Positions 1-12,208 of a stretch of DNA of 64,000 bases are shown here, in pieces. Below the pieces are notes generated by a model that saw only the letters and a program-made list of their open reading frames with translations, made no database searches and was not told the origin of the DNA. Made by a program: the position numbers and the translations under genes. Source of the stretch: Lineus longissimus (Eukaryota; Nemertea; Pilidiophora; Heteronemertea; Lineidae); contig NC_088309.1 in assembly GCF_910592395.1 (NCBI RefSeq), positions 10,044,501 through 10,108,500 on the forward strand. The letters run 5' to 3'. The stretch's first letter is position 1, and every line of letters begins with the position of its first letter.

Positions 1-500
1 ATTGTGGAAAAATAAACTTAACAAAATCTCAATTTTGGTTGAAATAATTATGGTCTTGTTTTCTATACGGCAGCTGCCTTGGGGCGTTTGTGCTCTCATG
101 GACCGTGTTTTCTTTCATACCTATGTCCAATAAGAGACCATTATCTGATTGTTATGATGGCATGTATTCCGTTGCGATGATTTCCTTTTGTAACAAGGAA
201 ATCAACCTTGAGAATATCGCGTGAAATAAACAGGACAGGTGGTTTGGTTTTGTCATGGTCTTACAAAGATCAAAGTCCCGCCTGGTCGATCATAATATTT
301 AGTGTAATGGGAGAGCTCATTCTCGAATGCGCATAATTGCATTGGTTTCCTCTGTCCAATGAGAAGGGGGTCGGCTCTAACGATGTCCTGTACTTGGCAA
401 TACGCAGTAAATCAAAAATACTGTCCCGAAGACAAACAAAGCGTGGATTCACGGGGATAACAAGCCCGTACCCAGTTGCGGCCCAAGAGATCTCATATCT
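1..500. other. Upstream flank of IFT22, no gene seen
   Basis: AT-rich sequence 5' of the IFT22 gene. Open frames on both strands here (for example 270-623 on the minus strand) have no recognisable family features and run through the tandem duplication that follows. I looked for an RFX X-box, expected at many ciliary gene promoters (GTNRCC, a short spacer, RGYAAC), and found no convincing copy. Confidence 0.4.
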
Positions 501-844
501 ATTCTTTCCCTGCAACCTATCACAGCAGCAGAATAGGGTGCTTCGACCCATAACGGCATTTGTCACAACCTGCGAGACAGGACGAATTCGTTTTGGGAAG
601 TGCTGCCACCTGCTACAAAGCAAATTTCAGTTTCACCGTTCATTCAAAGGTGTTACTACTATTCTTTCCCTGCAACCTATCACAGCAGCAGAATAGGGTG
701 CTTCGACCCATAACGGCATTTGTCACAACCTGCGAGACAGGACGAAGTCGTTTTGGGAAGTGCTGCCACCTGCAAAAAAATGGTGGAACTAATGGTTTTG
801 CCAGCATATTTCAGTTCCACCTTTCATTCAAAGGTGTCACTACT
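501..844. repeat. 160-bp tandem duplication just upstream of IFT22
   Basis: Copy 1 runs from 501 to 660 and copy 2 from 661 to 844. The first ~112 bases of the copies are almost identical, differing at about two positions (gacgaattcg against gacgaagtcg). After that, copy 2 carries about 22 extra bases around 774-795 before both copies end in the same 'cattcaaaggtgt(t/c)actact'. The array stops 54 bases before the IFT22 start codon, so it probably covers the promoter and 5' UTR. It creates open frames on the plus strand (337-696, 560-853) that are by-products of the duplication. Confidence 0.9.
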
Positions 845-897
845 GGTCCTTGACGCCAAATTCCAAAGAATTTTGACATTTGTGTGCAACAAAAACC

Positions 898-3800
898 ATG
901 TTTAAGACAAAAATATTGATGTTAGGGCCATGCGAGGTGAGTTGTTGATACGAATCTATCCTTTAGATCATATTGAGCTTCTACATCTTGCTGAAAATTG
1001 TCTGTTTTTGTGGTTTATTGTATTGTTGATAGCGTCAAGAATTTTGGTGTCCCAAAAAAAATGCAACCAGCAATCGCTGCATAGCAATGATTTAGGCATG
1101 TTTTGTGTATATTGGCCCTGCATGCTATGGATCTCAATTATGTATTGTTATTCTGGGAGGAGTGTATGTGGCCACTGGGTCTTGTGTTTGCTGCTGGTTT
1201 GTTGTGGCCGAGTTCCGTTTGACTGCTGGTGCAATGTGAATGTCATGATTGGAGTAGGCCTTTACGTTATAGGCTTACATTCCTGTAGCACTTATACTAG
1301 CAAGTACGTACCAGTAGCTTGTCTCCCACATCATCATCATCCGTTCATCCTCATGCATGCAGCTTCCTCTTGCGATGATGGTACAGCTCAACAACTGGAG
1401 CTGTGTGGAAGGCAAGATGTAGCTCTGTGCCTCATTTTACCATGTCCCGTCCATAGCCTTATACTTTATAGCCCTAATCTGGTCCAAATAAATGGAATAA
1501 ACGAATTATATCCCTCATTCATCAGCGTTTAAAGAAAACAAAGCGTCAAATATGGGTTATTCTGGTTTATCATTTTGTCATTTTCTTTCAGAGTGGCAAA
1601 ACAGCAATCTCCAATTTCCTCTCCGAGGCTTCGGAGCAGCAAGGAGGGTTATACCATGCAACCTGTGGGGTTAGGTATGAACGTTGATGTGATGTGGTTC
1701 AAATTGAAAAGTCACATCTTCCACAAATAGTATATTGATTATGACATTTGTCTTTGATCCAGTCCTTACCTGGTAAAAGGTTGGTTGGTCAGTCTTCTGT
1801 ACTCAATAAGACATAGTTGGTAGTAGTTGATCAATTAATTAATGAAAAGAAAAGAAAAATTGCTCGGCTGGACCCGGATTTTCATGGGTATTATTACATC
1901 TATTTCTGTTTATGACCATAATTTAAATTTTTCACATTTTCAGGATTGTCGAGTTTGAATCTCAAGGTTTGAATGTAAATGGGCGGACAATGAATGGAGA
2001 AGTGGAATTATGGGATGTTAGTGGCGATCGAAAGTAAGTGGATTTTGATCTTTGGTTGCTGACGGTTTACTGTTAAAAGATCACATCATCCTTATGTGCA
2101 GTTGCGATTTTGGCTGAGCGTCCAGTACCAAATACAATTTGATTCAAGTTATGAAAGACTTTGAATTCTTTGCAGTGAATTCAATTCTTTTTTTCAGATT
2201 TGAGAACTGTTGGCCCGCCATTGCCAGGGATGCTAGTGGAATCATCTTTGTATATAATCCGGACGCACCTAACCATGATAAAGAACTGGACTCGTGGTAC
2301 GTATACAGTTATTTTGACAATGGTATAAAGTGATTTTAAAAAAGAGATCTTTTAAGCTTGGAATATGGCCGTCTTGGGGACCTTGATATTTGGCTGCATT
2401 ACAAAATGATAATACCTGCTTCATTATCATATACATACTTGAAACAAGTCTCCCCTGTTTTATTATGCAACTGTTTGCAGTAATCAGAAATTAAGCTTGG
2501 TCTACATTATAATACATCTTACTTTGTTACTAGGCCAGATTCATGTGAGGGTTTAACTTTTTCTATGCCGATAATTTCTCTAGTCAAACCATTTAACTAC
2601 CTCCGCCTTTAGGATGAGCTACTTTTTGACAACATCTGGTCTCCGGACCCAGATGGCTACCAACTGTCTGGTTATATCTAACCAGCGACGAACATTTGTC
2701 GATTCTGATATCAAGTTGAATCTTTGTAAGTAGTTGGTGTATGAACTGTGAAGAAGATTGGAAACTCTCTTTTAGAAAATGATCAGTACCCATATCTTAC
2801 CAGGGTTTCCGCCAGGAATTTACGTCAGGGGGGGGCACAATCCGGAAAAAAAAAAATTTTTTTTTTTTGGCTAGTTGCCCGGAGAATGCGTTTTCTGAGC
2901 ATTTTTCCAGAGCCAAAAACTCACGTGCAAAAACACCGGTTTTATTCCTACATGAATTTTTGAAAATCGGCAAAAGAATACATAGATAGTGATAAATATA
3001 TGTCGTTGAAATGTTATGAAAATACAGCTGATGAATTCCCTGACCCTCTCAAGTAGTCTGTTTGATACTGTCTGACACATCCCTGATGTTGTCAGTAACT
3101 GATAAGGACATTATAGTGATTCACACCTTATCTTATCTCTTTTATTTAGCTTAAAAAAGAGATATTTTGAAATCATTACTCAGCAAAGTTGAGGGGGGGC
3201 TAGTGCCCCCTTGCCCCCCTCTGGCAGAAACCCTGCTTACCCGCTCAATGTGTCTGTAAATCTCAATTGATTTGTGGCAAGTTGTTTGTAAAGTACCGGT
3301 AAGAATGACCTATGTGGTAGTCATTTTGGTTGGCTAACTTATGTCATTTCATCCTGGTTAAAATCCCAATAGGAGTTCAGGTGATGCTGCATCTTCTGCA
3401 GTGGTTTTACAAAATGATTGATACGAAAGAGAGTTTCCAAAAATCACGGATGCTCCTTCACTTTCAATCAGGAATGATTTATTACTTGCATGGTTTTCAT
3501 TTGACTGGCTTTTGGTACACATCCAGAGGCCTTGATCGTTTGAATTTTGGTTGGAGGGTGGTGTGTCACTTTTGTGTCTTTGCCCTTTCATTCTTCACAT
3601 CCAGCTGTCACTTTTCACTGACCCTCAAATTCACAAACACATCAGCTCCACCTAGACTGAACAAATCTGCATGAGATTATGCAATATTTTTCACGCTTCG
3701 TCTACCGATACCTTTCCAACTGATATGTTACAAAAATCGACGGGTTAGTTTTGTTAGTGTTAGAGGTGACAATTGGAGAAGATAACTAAGTTAAACCTGC

Positions 3801-4454
3801 TTGATCACGTTTTGTTTTTCACCTGTGCACTTGGTTTGTTTTAGGTACACACATTTTGTCAAGCAGCAAGGCTTGAGAGATTCACAGTGCATTGTTTTCA
3901 AACATCAACGGCCGTCTGCACATGATAGAGAAATAATAGAACTTTGTAAGTACGATTGCAATAGAAATTTGTGATCAAGATGGATACTGCCTCTCTTGTC
4001 TGTAATTTAAAGCCCTGAAGTATCTGATAACATCTGGCAAGACAAATCATCCATGTTAATTTTGGAGTTCAATTGTGACATTCTGTGTGTGTCGTGAGAC
4101 CAATAATACATATTTTTCCATCATGTCATGATCTTTCCAACTTAGTCATTTTACTACCAAAGCCATTTTTGGCCAGCACCACCCGCTGCCGACCAGTGGC
4201 GACGTCTAGCTGAGTGCTTAAATTCAGTTCAAAAGTGTCGCCACTTTTTGCAACCAATCTCTTTCATCTTCATTCGGTAAAATGTTCTCGTTCTTTCAGC
4301 TGGACAGTTCAGTCGTATCCCTGTCGTTCAATCAAACTTGGAAGAGGATCCCGAAGGGCTCCATCTTGAATTTAGAAACTTTCTCAGCACGTTATTAAGC
4401 GCCATGTCGGACAAACGGGAACAGGAAGAACTGAGCATCATGAATCAAAGATAA
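898..4454 (+). CDS. IFT22: Intraflagellar transport protein 22 (RABL5), six exons, 188 aa
   Basis: Small GTPase-like subunit of the IFT-B complex, which carries cargo along cilia. Coding exons: 898-936, 1592-1674, 1944-2033, 2198-2296, 3845-3945, 4300-4454 (stop TAA 4452-4454). They join without a frame break to 567 nt, and every intron is GT-AG. The P-loop GPCESGKT (residues 10-17) is split by intron 1. WDVSGD (64-69) corresponds to the G3 motif. FENCWPAIARDA and the C-terminal NLEEDPEG and SAMSDKREQEELSIM stretches match the human protein closely (185 aa there). The Ras-type NKxD motif is absent, as in vertebrate IFT22. The start ATG was chosen because exon 1 reads MFKTKILMLGPCE, the equivalent of human MLKAKILFVGPCE. 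Exon 1 (13 codons) was found only by protein similarity. Candidate polyadenylation signal: AATAAA at 4958-4963, with others further on. Confidence 0.95.
2801..3235. mobile_element. Non-autonomous DNA transposon (MITE) in IFT22 intron 4
   Basis: The 435-bp element has terminal inverted repeats: CAGGGTTTCCGCCAG on the left, and the complement of CTGGCAGAAACCCTG on the right (one mismatch in 15). Both ends continue into G-rich or C-rich runs. It is flanked by a perfect 5-bp direct repeat, CTTAC, at 2796-2800 and 3236-3240, which reads as a target-site duplication. There is no transposase ORF. The CAGGG terminus resembles hAT-type elements, some of which make 5-6 bp duplications; the superfamily is an inference. 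Confidence 0.8.
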
Positions 4455-7400
4455 ATATAATTGTGACTTTAAAGCGCCCTACTGACGAGACCTTTTCATC
4501 GCTGTGACCAGCAACAGTTATCGCTGCAAGAAGTGTTACAAATATCACCGGGTGAAAAACTGGTTATGGCTGGTTTTGACATTTATTGCAGGTCACGGGG
4601 ACAACCCTTTCTTGTTGCAGGCAACTGTCTTTCGCAAACAAGAGATTTTTGTCTCCTTCGCTGTTTGAAAATTATTCTCGTTGTGTGTTTTACTTGACAG
4701 GATTGCTTCTCAGGATCTGAGTAGATGCAGATTCTAGGCCTCATTAATTCCCTGAAGTCAGTTTCTCCCAGATTCATTAGATAGAGTGTCTGTTTCTAAG
4801 GGAAGGTGGCAGCTGAGCTGCTTTACCTGATTTAAACATCACACCATGATTGATGTTTCCATGGTCAGTTGATAGAGGGCCCTCCTGGCTAAAACACAAG
4901 ACCTTGTATTCTATGTATCCGGGAGGATTTGGGAGGTAAAATCTTCTTTTACTGTCTAATAAATTACAAATTCCATTGGAAGTTTCTGTAAGGTTGGGAA
5001 AGATGTAATAGTTACTTCAAAAGATACAGTAGTCTTATTGAAAGTCACATCATTGTTTCAAAAAATCCATAGGGACAAGATATATTTTGTTTGAACTATT
5101 GCAAAGGGAAAAAGATGTTTGTCAGATTTGTGATAACTGTAACACTGAATAAGGTGAGATTGTTAAATGCGCCATTCTTGTTTCTGTAATCAAAGGTACC
5201 TGCACATCTTGCTATGGACTTTGTTAAGCTTGTTTAAAAAAGTATGGGCTTCTTCTTTGCCTTGAGTTCAAAATTGTGATTATCACTGTGATGTGCTGTC
5301 ACCTACTTTCACTTTGAATTCAGGCATGTATTCCGTCCAAGTATATATACTGCAAACCTGGACATTTTTGCTGGCTGGTTAATTTTCCTGACGGTGTCTG
5401 TCCATGAAAAAAAAAAGGGGTGAAATCTGTGAAAATATTAGGCCATAAATATATTCAGGTTTCACAGTGCTGTTTTTTTCCATCCAATAAACCTCATTTT
5501 ACACAAATCTTTGCCAAATGTTTGTCAGAGTGGTATTTACGTCTGATAATGATGATGAATTGTGACAAAAGTTTGTGTAAAATGAGTTAGTGTAATAATG
5601 TATATTGCCAATAAAATGTGAATAAGAACTGCTCGTCCTGGTTGGTATAAACTTGGCTTCTTTATGTTCCCTCGAGACAACTTCCAACATTTTTTTTAGA
5701 ACTGTCTGACTGCTGCAGTGAAAGACATGGAATAATAAGCATTGAAATAGTTAAGGGTTTTGAATCTTGGACAGAAGTTTGATTCTCTGCTCCTCAAAAC
5801 TGTCTGTGAGTAAGATCTCATTTTCATCTGTGTTGGAAATTCATCGCTTATTTTTTAGCACGGGCAGTAAATCGACCTTCTGAAAGTAAATACCTGTTGT
5901 TGCCTTCGATCGCCCTGCTACATTTTGTTCCCATCATCATAAATTGAACAGTGACCTGCGGGATACACAATTCGTCATTTCAGACCCTGCCTCTTGTTTA
6001 CAGAGTATCAGTTGGTACTCCCACGTTTGGTATCAAATATCAAAAGAAAACCATGCAAATGAAACTTTGCCACCCCTGGAAACTGGCACATGAGCAACTA
6101 AATCGCAGCTATTACCTGAGTCGATATTTATCGCTTCGGGATATTTTTGCCCTGAAATTCGATAGCGTATTGTAGCACTGACATTTCAGCTAGGTATTGG
6201 ATTATAATAATTTGTTAGCATTACCCAGTACATTAACCGATGCATAATTTGTGATTGCTAACGGTTATTGATTGAAAAGCTCTCTGAAATGCACAGCTTA
6301 TTGATTTGGAAGTATTCAATAAAATTGTGTAAGAGCTAAACTGCCAGGCTGTTATTGCATGGTGAAGGTTGTCAGGTCTTCATGTAATGGGCCTGATTTA
6401 GGGTGTTGGTCTTGAGGTAAACTGATTGTACCTTTGGATGCAACTGTAGGCAATGTTTTAATAGTTGCCGGTCTTGCCAAAAATACCAACCCCTGCTTGC
6501 AGTTCCTGACAGCTGATAGTGTTGAGGTGTCAACTTGTGTCACCAAAAGACATCACCAATGATGTCTTGCTCTCTTATGTGGGGAAGCTGGTTGTCCAGT
6601 GGACATCACTTTAGAAAAAGGCACTTCATCAGTACACGTGCTGGAGATGAAACTGTTAGTTTAGTTGTCCTGACTTGAAAATGTTACTTCAGTTATCTGA
6701 CATATTTTCGCTTTCAACCGATGACTAACATAGGATGGAACGAATCATCATAACCCGGGTCATTGTCTCCACGAGTGTCTGAAAAAATCTATGGCTTGAT
6801 GCAAAATATCAATACATTGGCTATTTGCCAAGATTGTAAGTGGAGACGAATCTGTATTTGATATTTTATTCCATCTTTTTCACTGACAATAGGGAACAAA
6901 TAGAGGTGGGTGTTTTATCATAATGATTTTCAATAGTTGCTGTTGATTTAGATTTGTCTATCCTCGGGCTATCTAAGGTTGCCGTTTGTTCTCGGCAAAC
7001 CTAGATGGAACATTCTGGATTACTTGGGTGAACGAAATCAACAAGTTGGTTATTTATTGATTTTTTGTAATATTAACACTTTCTGTGCAGGAGCATTAAA
7101 ACATTCCTCTCGGGTATCTAACTGGATTAAACTTGTCAACTGTTTCTTTCACTTATTCAGATATGTAGAAATGTCGATGGGAATAATACCACGATGAGTA
7201 TATTGGTGTTAGTTGGAACAAATCACGATGAGACATACTGGTACTATAGTCTATTGATTGATTCTTGTGGCTGGTCATAATTGATAAGACAGAAAAATCA
7301 AATTCATATATTTATCATAGATGAATGTTTTAAGATTTAGAATCCACTCGTACTTATGTCCCAGGAGCCAACTGTTACCTCTCCTTGAACTGTAAATGAT

Positions 7401-7480
7401 TTTTCCCTGCTGAACCAAACCATGACAATATGAGGAACTTCAGGAGGAATCATGTCCTGAACACTTTATGTGTGATGAGT
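4455..7480. other. IFT22 3' flank and intergenic DNA
   Basis: No gene recognised. The IFT22 3' UTR must begin here; AATAAA occurs at 4958-4963, near 5485 and near 6320. Apart from the inverted repeat at 5493-5586, I see only AT-rich unique-looking sequence. Short open frames on both strands show no family features. Confidence 0.5.
5493..5586. repeat. 15-bp perfect inverted repeat (hairpin)
   Basis: CTCATTTTACACAAA at 5493-5507 is matched by its exact reverse complement at 5572-5586, with a 64-base loop. It lies downstream of IFT22, so it could be a small fold-back element or an RNA stem in a long 3' UTR. No clear target-site duplication is visible. Confidence 0.75.
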
Positions 7481-7705
7481 GTCATTGTCTCCTAAAGAAA
7501 AGCCAAGGTTTTGAAAATTGTGACAAGCTTCACAAGAAGTTGTGTCCTAAACTTTTAAATCGTTTTAAAAGCGTGCCATAGTCTCCTAAAACAGTCAAGG
7601 TTCTGTAACACCTGACAAACTTTGGAGGAAATTGGAAACATTGCAAGTTTTATGAGCGTGCCGTTGTCTCCTAAAGCCGAGGTTCTGAAATGCGTGAACT
7701 CATTT
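7481..7705. repeat. Degenerate ~90-bp tandem repeat, three copies
   Basis: Three diverged units share 'gtctcctaaa', then a 'caaggttctg'-like block, then a 'tga-aa-ctt' segment. They begin near 7481, 7574 and 7661. Spacing is about 87-94 bases. The copies are clearly older than the minisatellite downstream. Confidence 0.55.
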
Positions 7706-8065
7706 AGAGTTCAAAGTCTTAACTTTTTTCGTGGGAGGAGTCCACATCGACAAAGACTTCATAAACCACAGTTACAATTGACAGTCACGAGTGAGTCTCG
7801 TAGCCAGCTTCAGCATTTCTCACACTTCAAAGGAGAAATCACATAGCATAATGAAATCTATCATATAAGTGCGCTACCCATCACTTGATTGTTACCTTGT
7901 TTGCATGTTGCGCCCATTGTTACGGGGAGCGGATCAGCGCAGCGCTCGAGGACACGCCCATCTCGGCACGGATCATTGATTGATTAAGTGTATTGATCAC
8001 GTATTGGGAGGCTTGTTATCATCAATAACATTCATGACAAACAATGCCTCTTGTTGTCGAGCTTC

Positions 8066-8425
8066 CCAGCCCATTAACCCATTGTGGTTGTAAGGCTCTA
8101 GCCCATTAACCCAACCACAACCACACTGGGTTAAAACATTGTGGTTGCAGGGCTTAAGCCCATTCACCAACTGTGGTTGTAAGGCTCAAGCCCATTAACT
8201 AACTGTGGTTGTAAGGCTCAAGCCCATTCACTAACTGTGGTTGTAAGGCTCGAGCACATTCACCGACTGTGGTTGTAAGGCTCGAGCACATTCATTGACT
8301 GGTTGTAAGGCTAAAGCCCATTCACCAACTGTGGTTGTAAGGCTGAAGCCCATTCACCGACTGTGGTTGTAAGGCTCAAGCACATGAGACCATCATAGCT
8401 GTAAGGCTCTAGCCCATTATCCCAT
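8066..8425. repeat. 32-bp minisatellite, about ten copies
   Basis: Tandem units of about 32 bp built on 'gtggttgtaaggctcaagcc' followed by 'cattcaccaact'. The first and last copies are degenerate, and one early copy is inverted or scrambled ('ccaaccacaaccacactggg'). Each unit holds a short palindrome (GGCTCAAGCC or GGCTTAAGCC). No coding potential is seen. Confidence 0.9.
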
Positions 8426-9259
8426 TTTGCCAATGCTAGCTGGGCTTCTCGAGAAGATTCTTTGAGACCGACATCATTGTCATAACCAGGCTGAGCAGTT
8501 CTGGTGACAAAAACGAATCCTGCGATCGTGAGCTTTCAGGCTGTAGAAAATCACCTTGTGCAAATTGGATACTCGGATCGGCCACTTATGTGCAGTCTTC
8601 TCATTATATATAGGGATCTGAAAATAATTGGTTCTCATTAACCCACTAGCTCCTGGTGCACCTCAAGGACAGCTAAGCCAATTCATCACAATGAGTCCAT
8701 CATTCCAACAAATCACTAAACAAAGAATCGATGAACCGCACCCCAGAACAACTTCACCAGGAAAGAGTTGCTCCAAATGAGGAAATAGCCTTCGGCTATG
8801 CTAACAATCAAGCGATGGAAACCCTATACTGGGTGTGTTTCTATGTTTTTGCCCCTGGGCGTTTGAGTTTTTCCTCTTGAATTGGGCACCCAACAAAGTT
8901 CTATTGATCTGATACAACATGATGAAATCAAAACATATTGGAAGGATTTCGTGGAGAGTGTCCTCATCAACTGAAGTGCCAAAGAGTTGGAATAACTGAA
9001 ACGATTAGTCTAACTCGTGTCCACAAACTGTCACAATCACTGCATCTCTACTAGGAACAAATTACCTCCCCTGCCACTGCAGACATTGTCATAACCATTC
9101 TATCTCTACTTGAGAAATAGCAAGAATCCCTCTCGCTACTTCAGAAATGTTATCACAATCAGAAATACATGCATGTAACTGCACTTTATAACAGACCAGT
9201 GTCGTTAAGTCCTCTTTCTGAAGGTTATAGTAGGACAATCTTCTTGCGAGAAGAATTTC

Positions 9260-9383
9260 GTCACTACCATATTGTATGGTACTGTTGCAGTTGCAGAGAT
9301 TGCAGAGCAAGGATATTCTCTGTCACTACCATTTTGTATGGTACTGTTGCAGTTGCAGAGTTTGCAAAGCAAGGATATTCTCT
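9260..9383. repeat. 62-bp direct tandem duplication
   Basis: Two copies, 9260-9321 and 9322-9383, each starting 'gtcactaccat' and ending 'ggatattctct'; they differ at a few bases. A third copy begins at 9384 but diverges after six bases. Overlapping open frames on both strands here are by-products of the repeat. Confidence 0.88.
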
Positions 9384-9562
9384 GTCACATCATAGTGCTA
9401 CAGCATAGTCTTGTCATTATCAAGCACATTTCAGTCAATTGTGTCTCTGTTTATTTGCACTCAGACTTGGAAATCAATGAGGACAGAGCTAACAAACTTG
9501 AGGCAATTATGACAAACACGACAAACTCACGAAGTCAATATCGAAATAACAATCTTCAACGT

Positions 9563-9568
9563 TTTATT
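9563..9568 (-). terminator. Candidate polyadenylation signal for DET1
   Basis: TTTATT on the plus strand gives AATAAA on the DET1 strand, about 620 nt past the DET1 stop codon. This is only a motif match; other weaker signals may be used. Confidence 0.3.
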
Positions 9569-10187
9569 ATCGAACTGTAAAAGATCAATCATTGTCATTT
9601 GAAATCAATTTCTTCATTAACACCAGGCATGATAAAAGCGTTCTTTACCAAACAGTTGATGAGTACGATTTAAAAAACGTTACAGCCTAAGATCCCAACT
9701 AAATAATCATTCAACAAAACATCTGGCTTCGACATTTTGACAAGCATTTTGCACTATGTCTGGGAAAACTGTCATGGTGAAGCATGAAAATGTGTATGGT
9801 ACCACTTTCTCGTGTTACAATTCAATTAACAGAGAATAAGTACTGTAAAACATCTACAAGTAGACAGGGTCCAGGAAGGCTCAGACCATGTGTGGAGAGT
9901 GTCCCTCTCTGTTGTTGCAAAACTCATAGTTGCATTATGTTTTACACAGTCGAATGGAATGTTTTGTACTTGACTTGGGCTTCATTGCGGAAAGTAATAG
10001 GGCTCCAATCATCACATGTTTGAAGGGCTTTGATACTTGACGTTTTTTTAGTTAGCCTCTGCCTGTAATGCTGTACAAAAAGTGGTTCTGGCTGTCTTAC
10101 TCAAACAGGCCTATTGGAACGTCCTCAAGGTGAAGGCAACTTTGTAACAGTCATTATAGTCAATGAATCAGAAGGAAGTCCTAATGT

Positions 10188-12208
10188 CTATGTCATCGGT
10201 TCTGATGGACAACGCCTGATGTGAAAGTTGACAACGTATTCAGCATTAGTCCTTTGAACGCTCACAGCAAATGGTTCACTTGGATGGAAGGTAAATGCAA
10301 CTAATCTCCTGGCAGTGGGAGGGGGATTCTTTCCAAGAACACCGGCATGGATCTTGAATTTCAGCAACCCAGCATCACGGGCGTAGAACCTGTCAGATAG
10401 AATGGTAGATTATTTTGGCATCACAACAAGACATTTTTTTTTCTCGGAGCAAAGCAATGCCAATGTAGCTTAAACTTCCGCCTTTCTCGTAAAAAGTTTA
10501 AGGTTTGATGTTCAGATTTGTTTTTGATGGGGAGAATAACTCATATCATTCTAGTTTCTAGATATACAAGGGCAACTCCAGGGTCAACGAATTGTTAAAT
10601 GTTTTTACAGGTCATTTTTTGGCAGCAATATTTAATCAATTTCAATTCATAAAATGTTCACTAAAGGTTGCTTTTGAACTTAGAAACAATGTTTTTTGTT
10701 TGTTTTAGAAGTTGTGACTAATTCCGACTTCACTGTCCCTACCTGATTGGATGATCACCACATGCTTTTGGACGCTCCATGACCGACACCCACTTGTCGT
10801 CATAGCTGAAGAGGGACAGGTCCAAGTAGGGGCTACTGCTGTACGACTGGCCACTTATAGGCAACTGGGCAAGCAGTCTCTTCACGGCTTCCGTCTGACC
10901 TCCATATTTGGCATTTATTATCGTCTGTTTAAACCGTTGTTGGATCTGTCTGGCATAAATGTTACTCGATGCTGAACAAGTGAACTGAGCTTCACAATGT
11001 AGAGTGGCGTTTCGAAAAAGATCACAGAAATTTTCGAACAAATTGAGCAATTCCTCTGAAGTGTTCTCATACACAGCAAGTACTTCTGTTGTCAACATAT
11101 TGTACACAACAAAGAAACTCGGCTGAGAATTCGGATCCGATATTCTAAGCGTCACAACATCCTCGCTTGCATATTTTATAAATAGATGATTCTCATCTAG
11201 CAGTTGCATCTTCCACATTCGTAGCAACTTGAACTGATCGAAATAGCGATAGAACTTTCTGAGAGCAGTTAGACAGCCCTCATCTGTGGCTTTTCTGTAG
11301 AGAAAAACGAGCAAACGATGCTTCAGAGAATTGATTGTAGTGTCCGAGAAAGGTCTGAGATTTCGACTCTGCAGTCTCCCTGCTGCTAAGACAAGTTCAT
11401 CATCTTCGTAACAGAACCGACCTATTGATCGAACGTCGATAAAAGTGCCATCAGGTGTCACCTGAAATATGTGAATCGTTTGTTGCTGAACTGACAACAC
11501 GGCAAACGTATCCTTGTACAAATACAGGCCTTGATTGTGTGATAAGAATATCTTATCACATTTGAACTGTCTTGAGTCACAAAGTCTGCCGGTTTCGAGT
11601 TCAATCAGATGTAGTGAGTAATCCTCTAATGGAGAGCGAAGATTTGGAGACACAGACTCATTATTTCTGTAAACATCGAAGAAGTACGGGTGAGGATCTT
11701 CAGGGATGTAGACGGCCGACCCAACAATCACGTAAGAACCGTCATCGGTGAATAAACTACATTCCCGATTGAGGTGCTCGCCGCCAGATGCTACACTGGT
11801 GATATGTCTCAGTTTAAAAAACCTATCAAATAGTTTGCTACGGATATTCGTGGACTCGTCATCATTACCGACACCGATGAACTCCCCCTTGACACCCTGG
11901 AGAAGATCTTCTGCTGCCGCTGGTCCTTGAAACTCGTAGATTTCAATGGAAGTCTGATCAGCCGAAAATGCAATGAAGTAACGTCCATCTGGTGAAAATT
12001 TCCTAAGAAAACACGGAGGCTTTTCAACATTCACGACCGTAAAATTTGGAAAAATGTTAGTGTAGAATTTCCGTGCAGTATGGAATTGAGTCCCAGGGCG
12101 ACAAGTCTGCGTTTCCCGCTGCATCAATCGGTGGACGACATTCTGATTTGGTATCTTGCGGGGAATGATCCCACTCTCTGAGAGAGGGCTTAGGATTTTA
12201 TCTGACAT
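10188..12208 (-). CDS. DET1: DET1 homologue, two coding exons, 555 aa
   Basis: DET1 is the DDB1-binding component of CUL4-RBX1 ubiquitin ligases. With COP1 and DDA1 it directs degradation of nuclear factors such as c-Jun in mammals. Exon 1 is 12208 down to 10743; exon 2 is 10389 down to 10188 (stop TAG at 10190-10188). The intron, 10742-10390, is GT-AG and splits the Arg codon of [15 protein letters not shown]. The model gives 1668 nt; human DET1 is 550 aa. Blocks almost identical to human include [19 protein letters not shown] (60-78), [70 protein letters not shown] and [13 protein letters not shown] near the C terminus. The start is fixed by an in-frame TGA six bases upstream of the ATG. 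The C-terminal exon was found by protein similarity and lies outside the long open frame. Only the N-terminal ~20 residues are lineage-specific. Confidence 0.97.

Noticed and set aside
270-853. Repeat-like frames on both strands upstream of IFT22
   Set aside because: They are produced by the 160-bp tandem duplication; the same peptide block recurs because the DNA does.
930-1532. 200-codon open frame on the plus strand
   Set aside because: It lies in IFT22 intron 1, is out of frame with exon 1, and is Cys/Leu/Val-rich without a domain. It overlaps the intron whose ends are fixed by the GPCE|SGKT junction.
10751-12030. Frames on the opposite strand and in other frames within DET1
   Set aside because: They overlap the highly conserved DET1 coding sequence and have no family similarity of their own.
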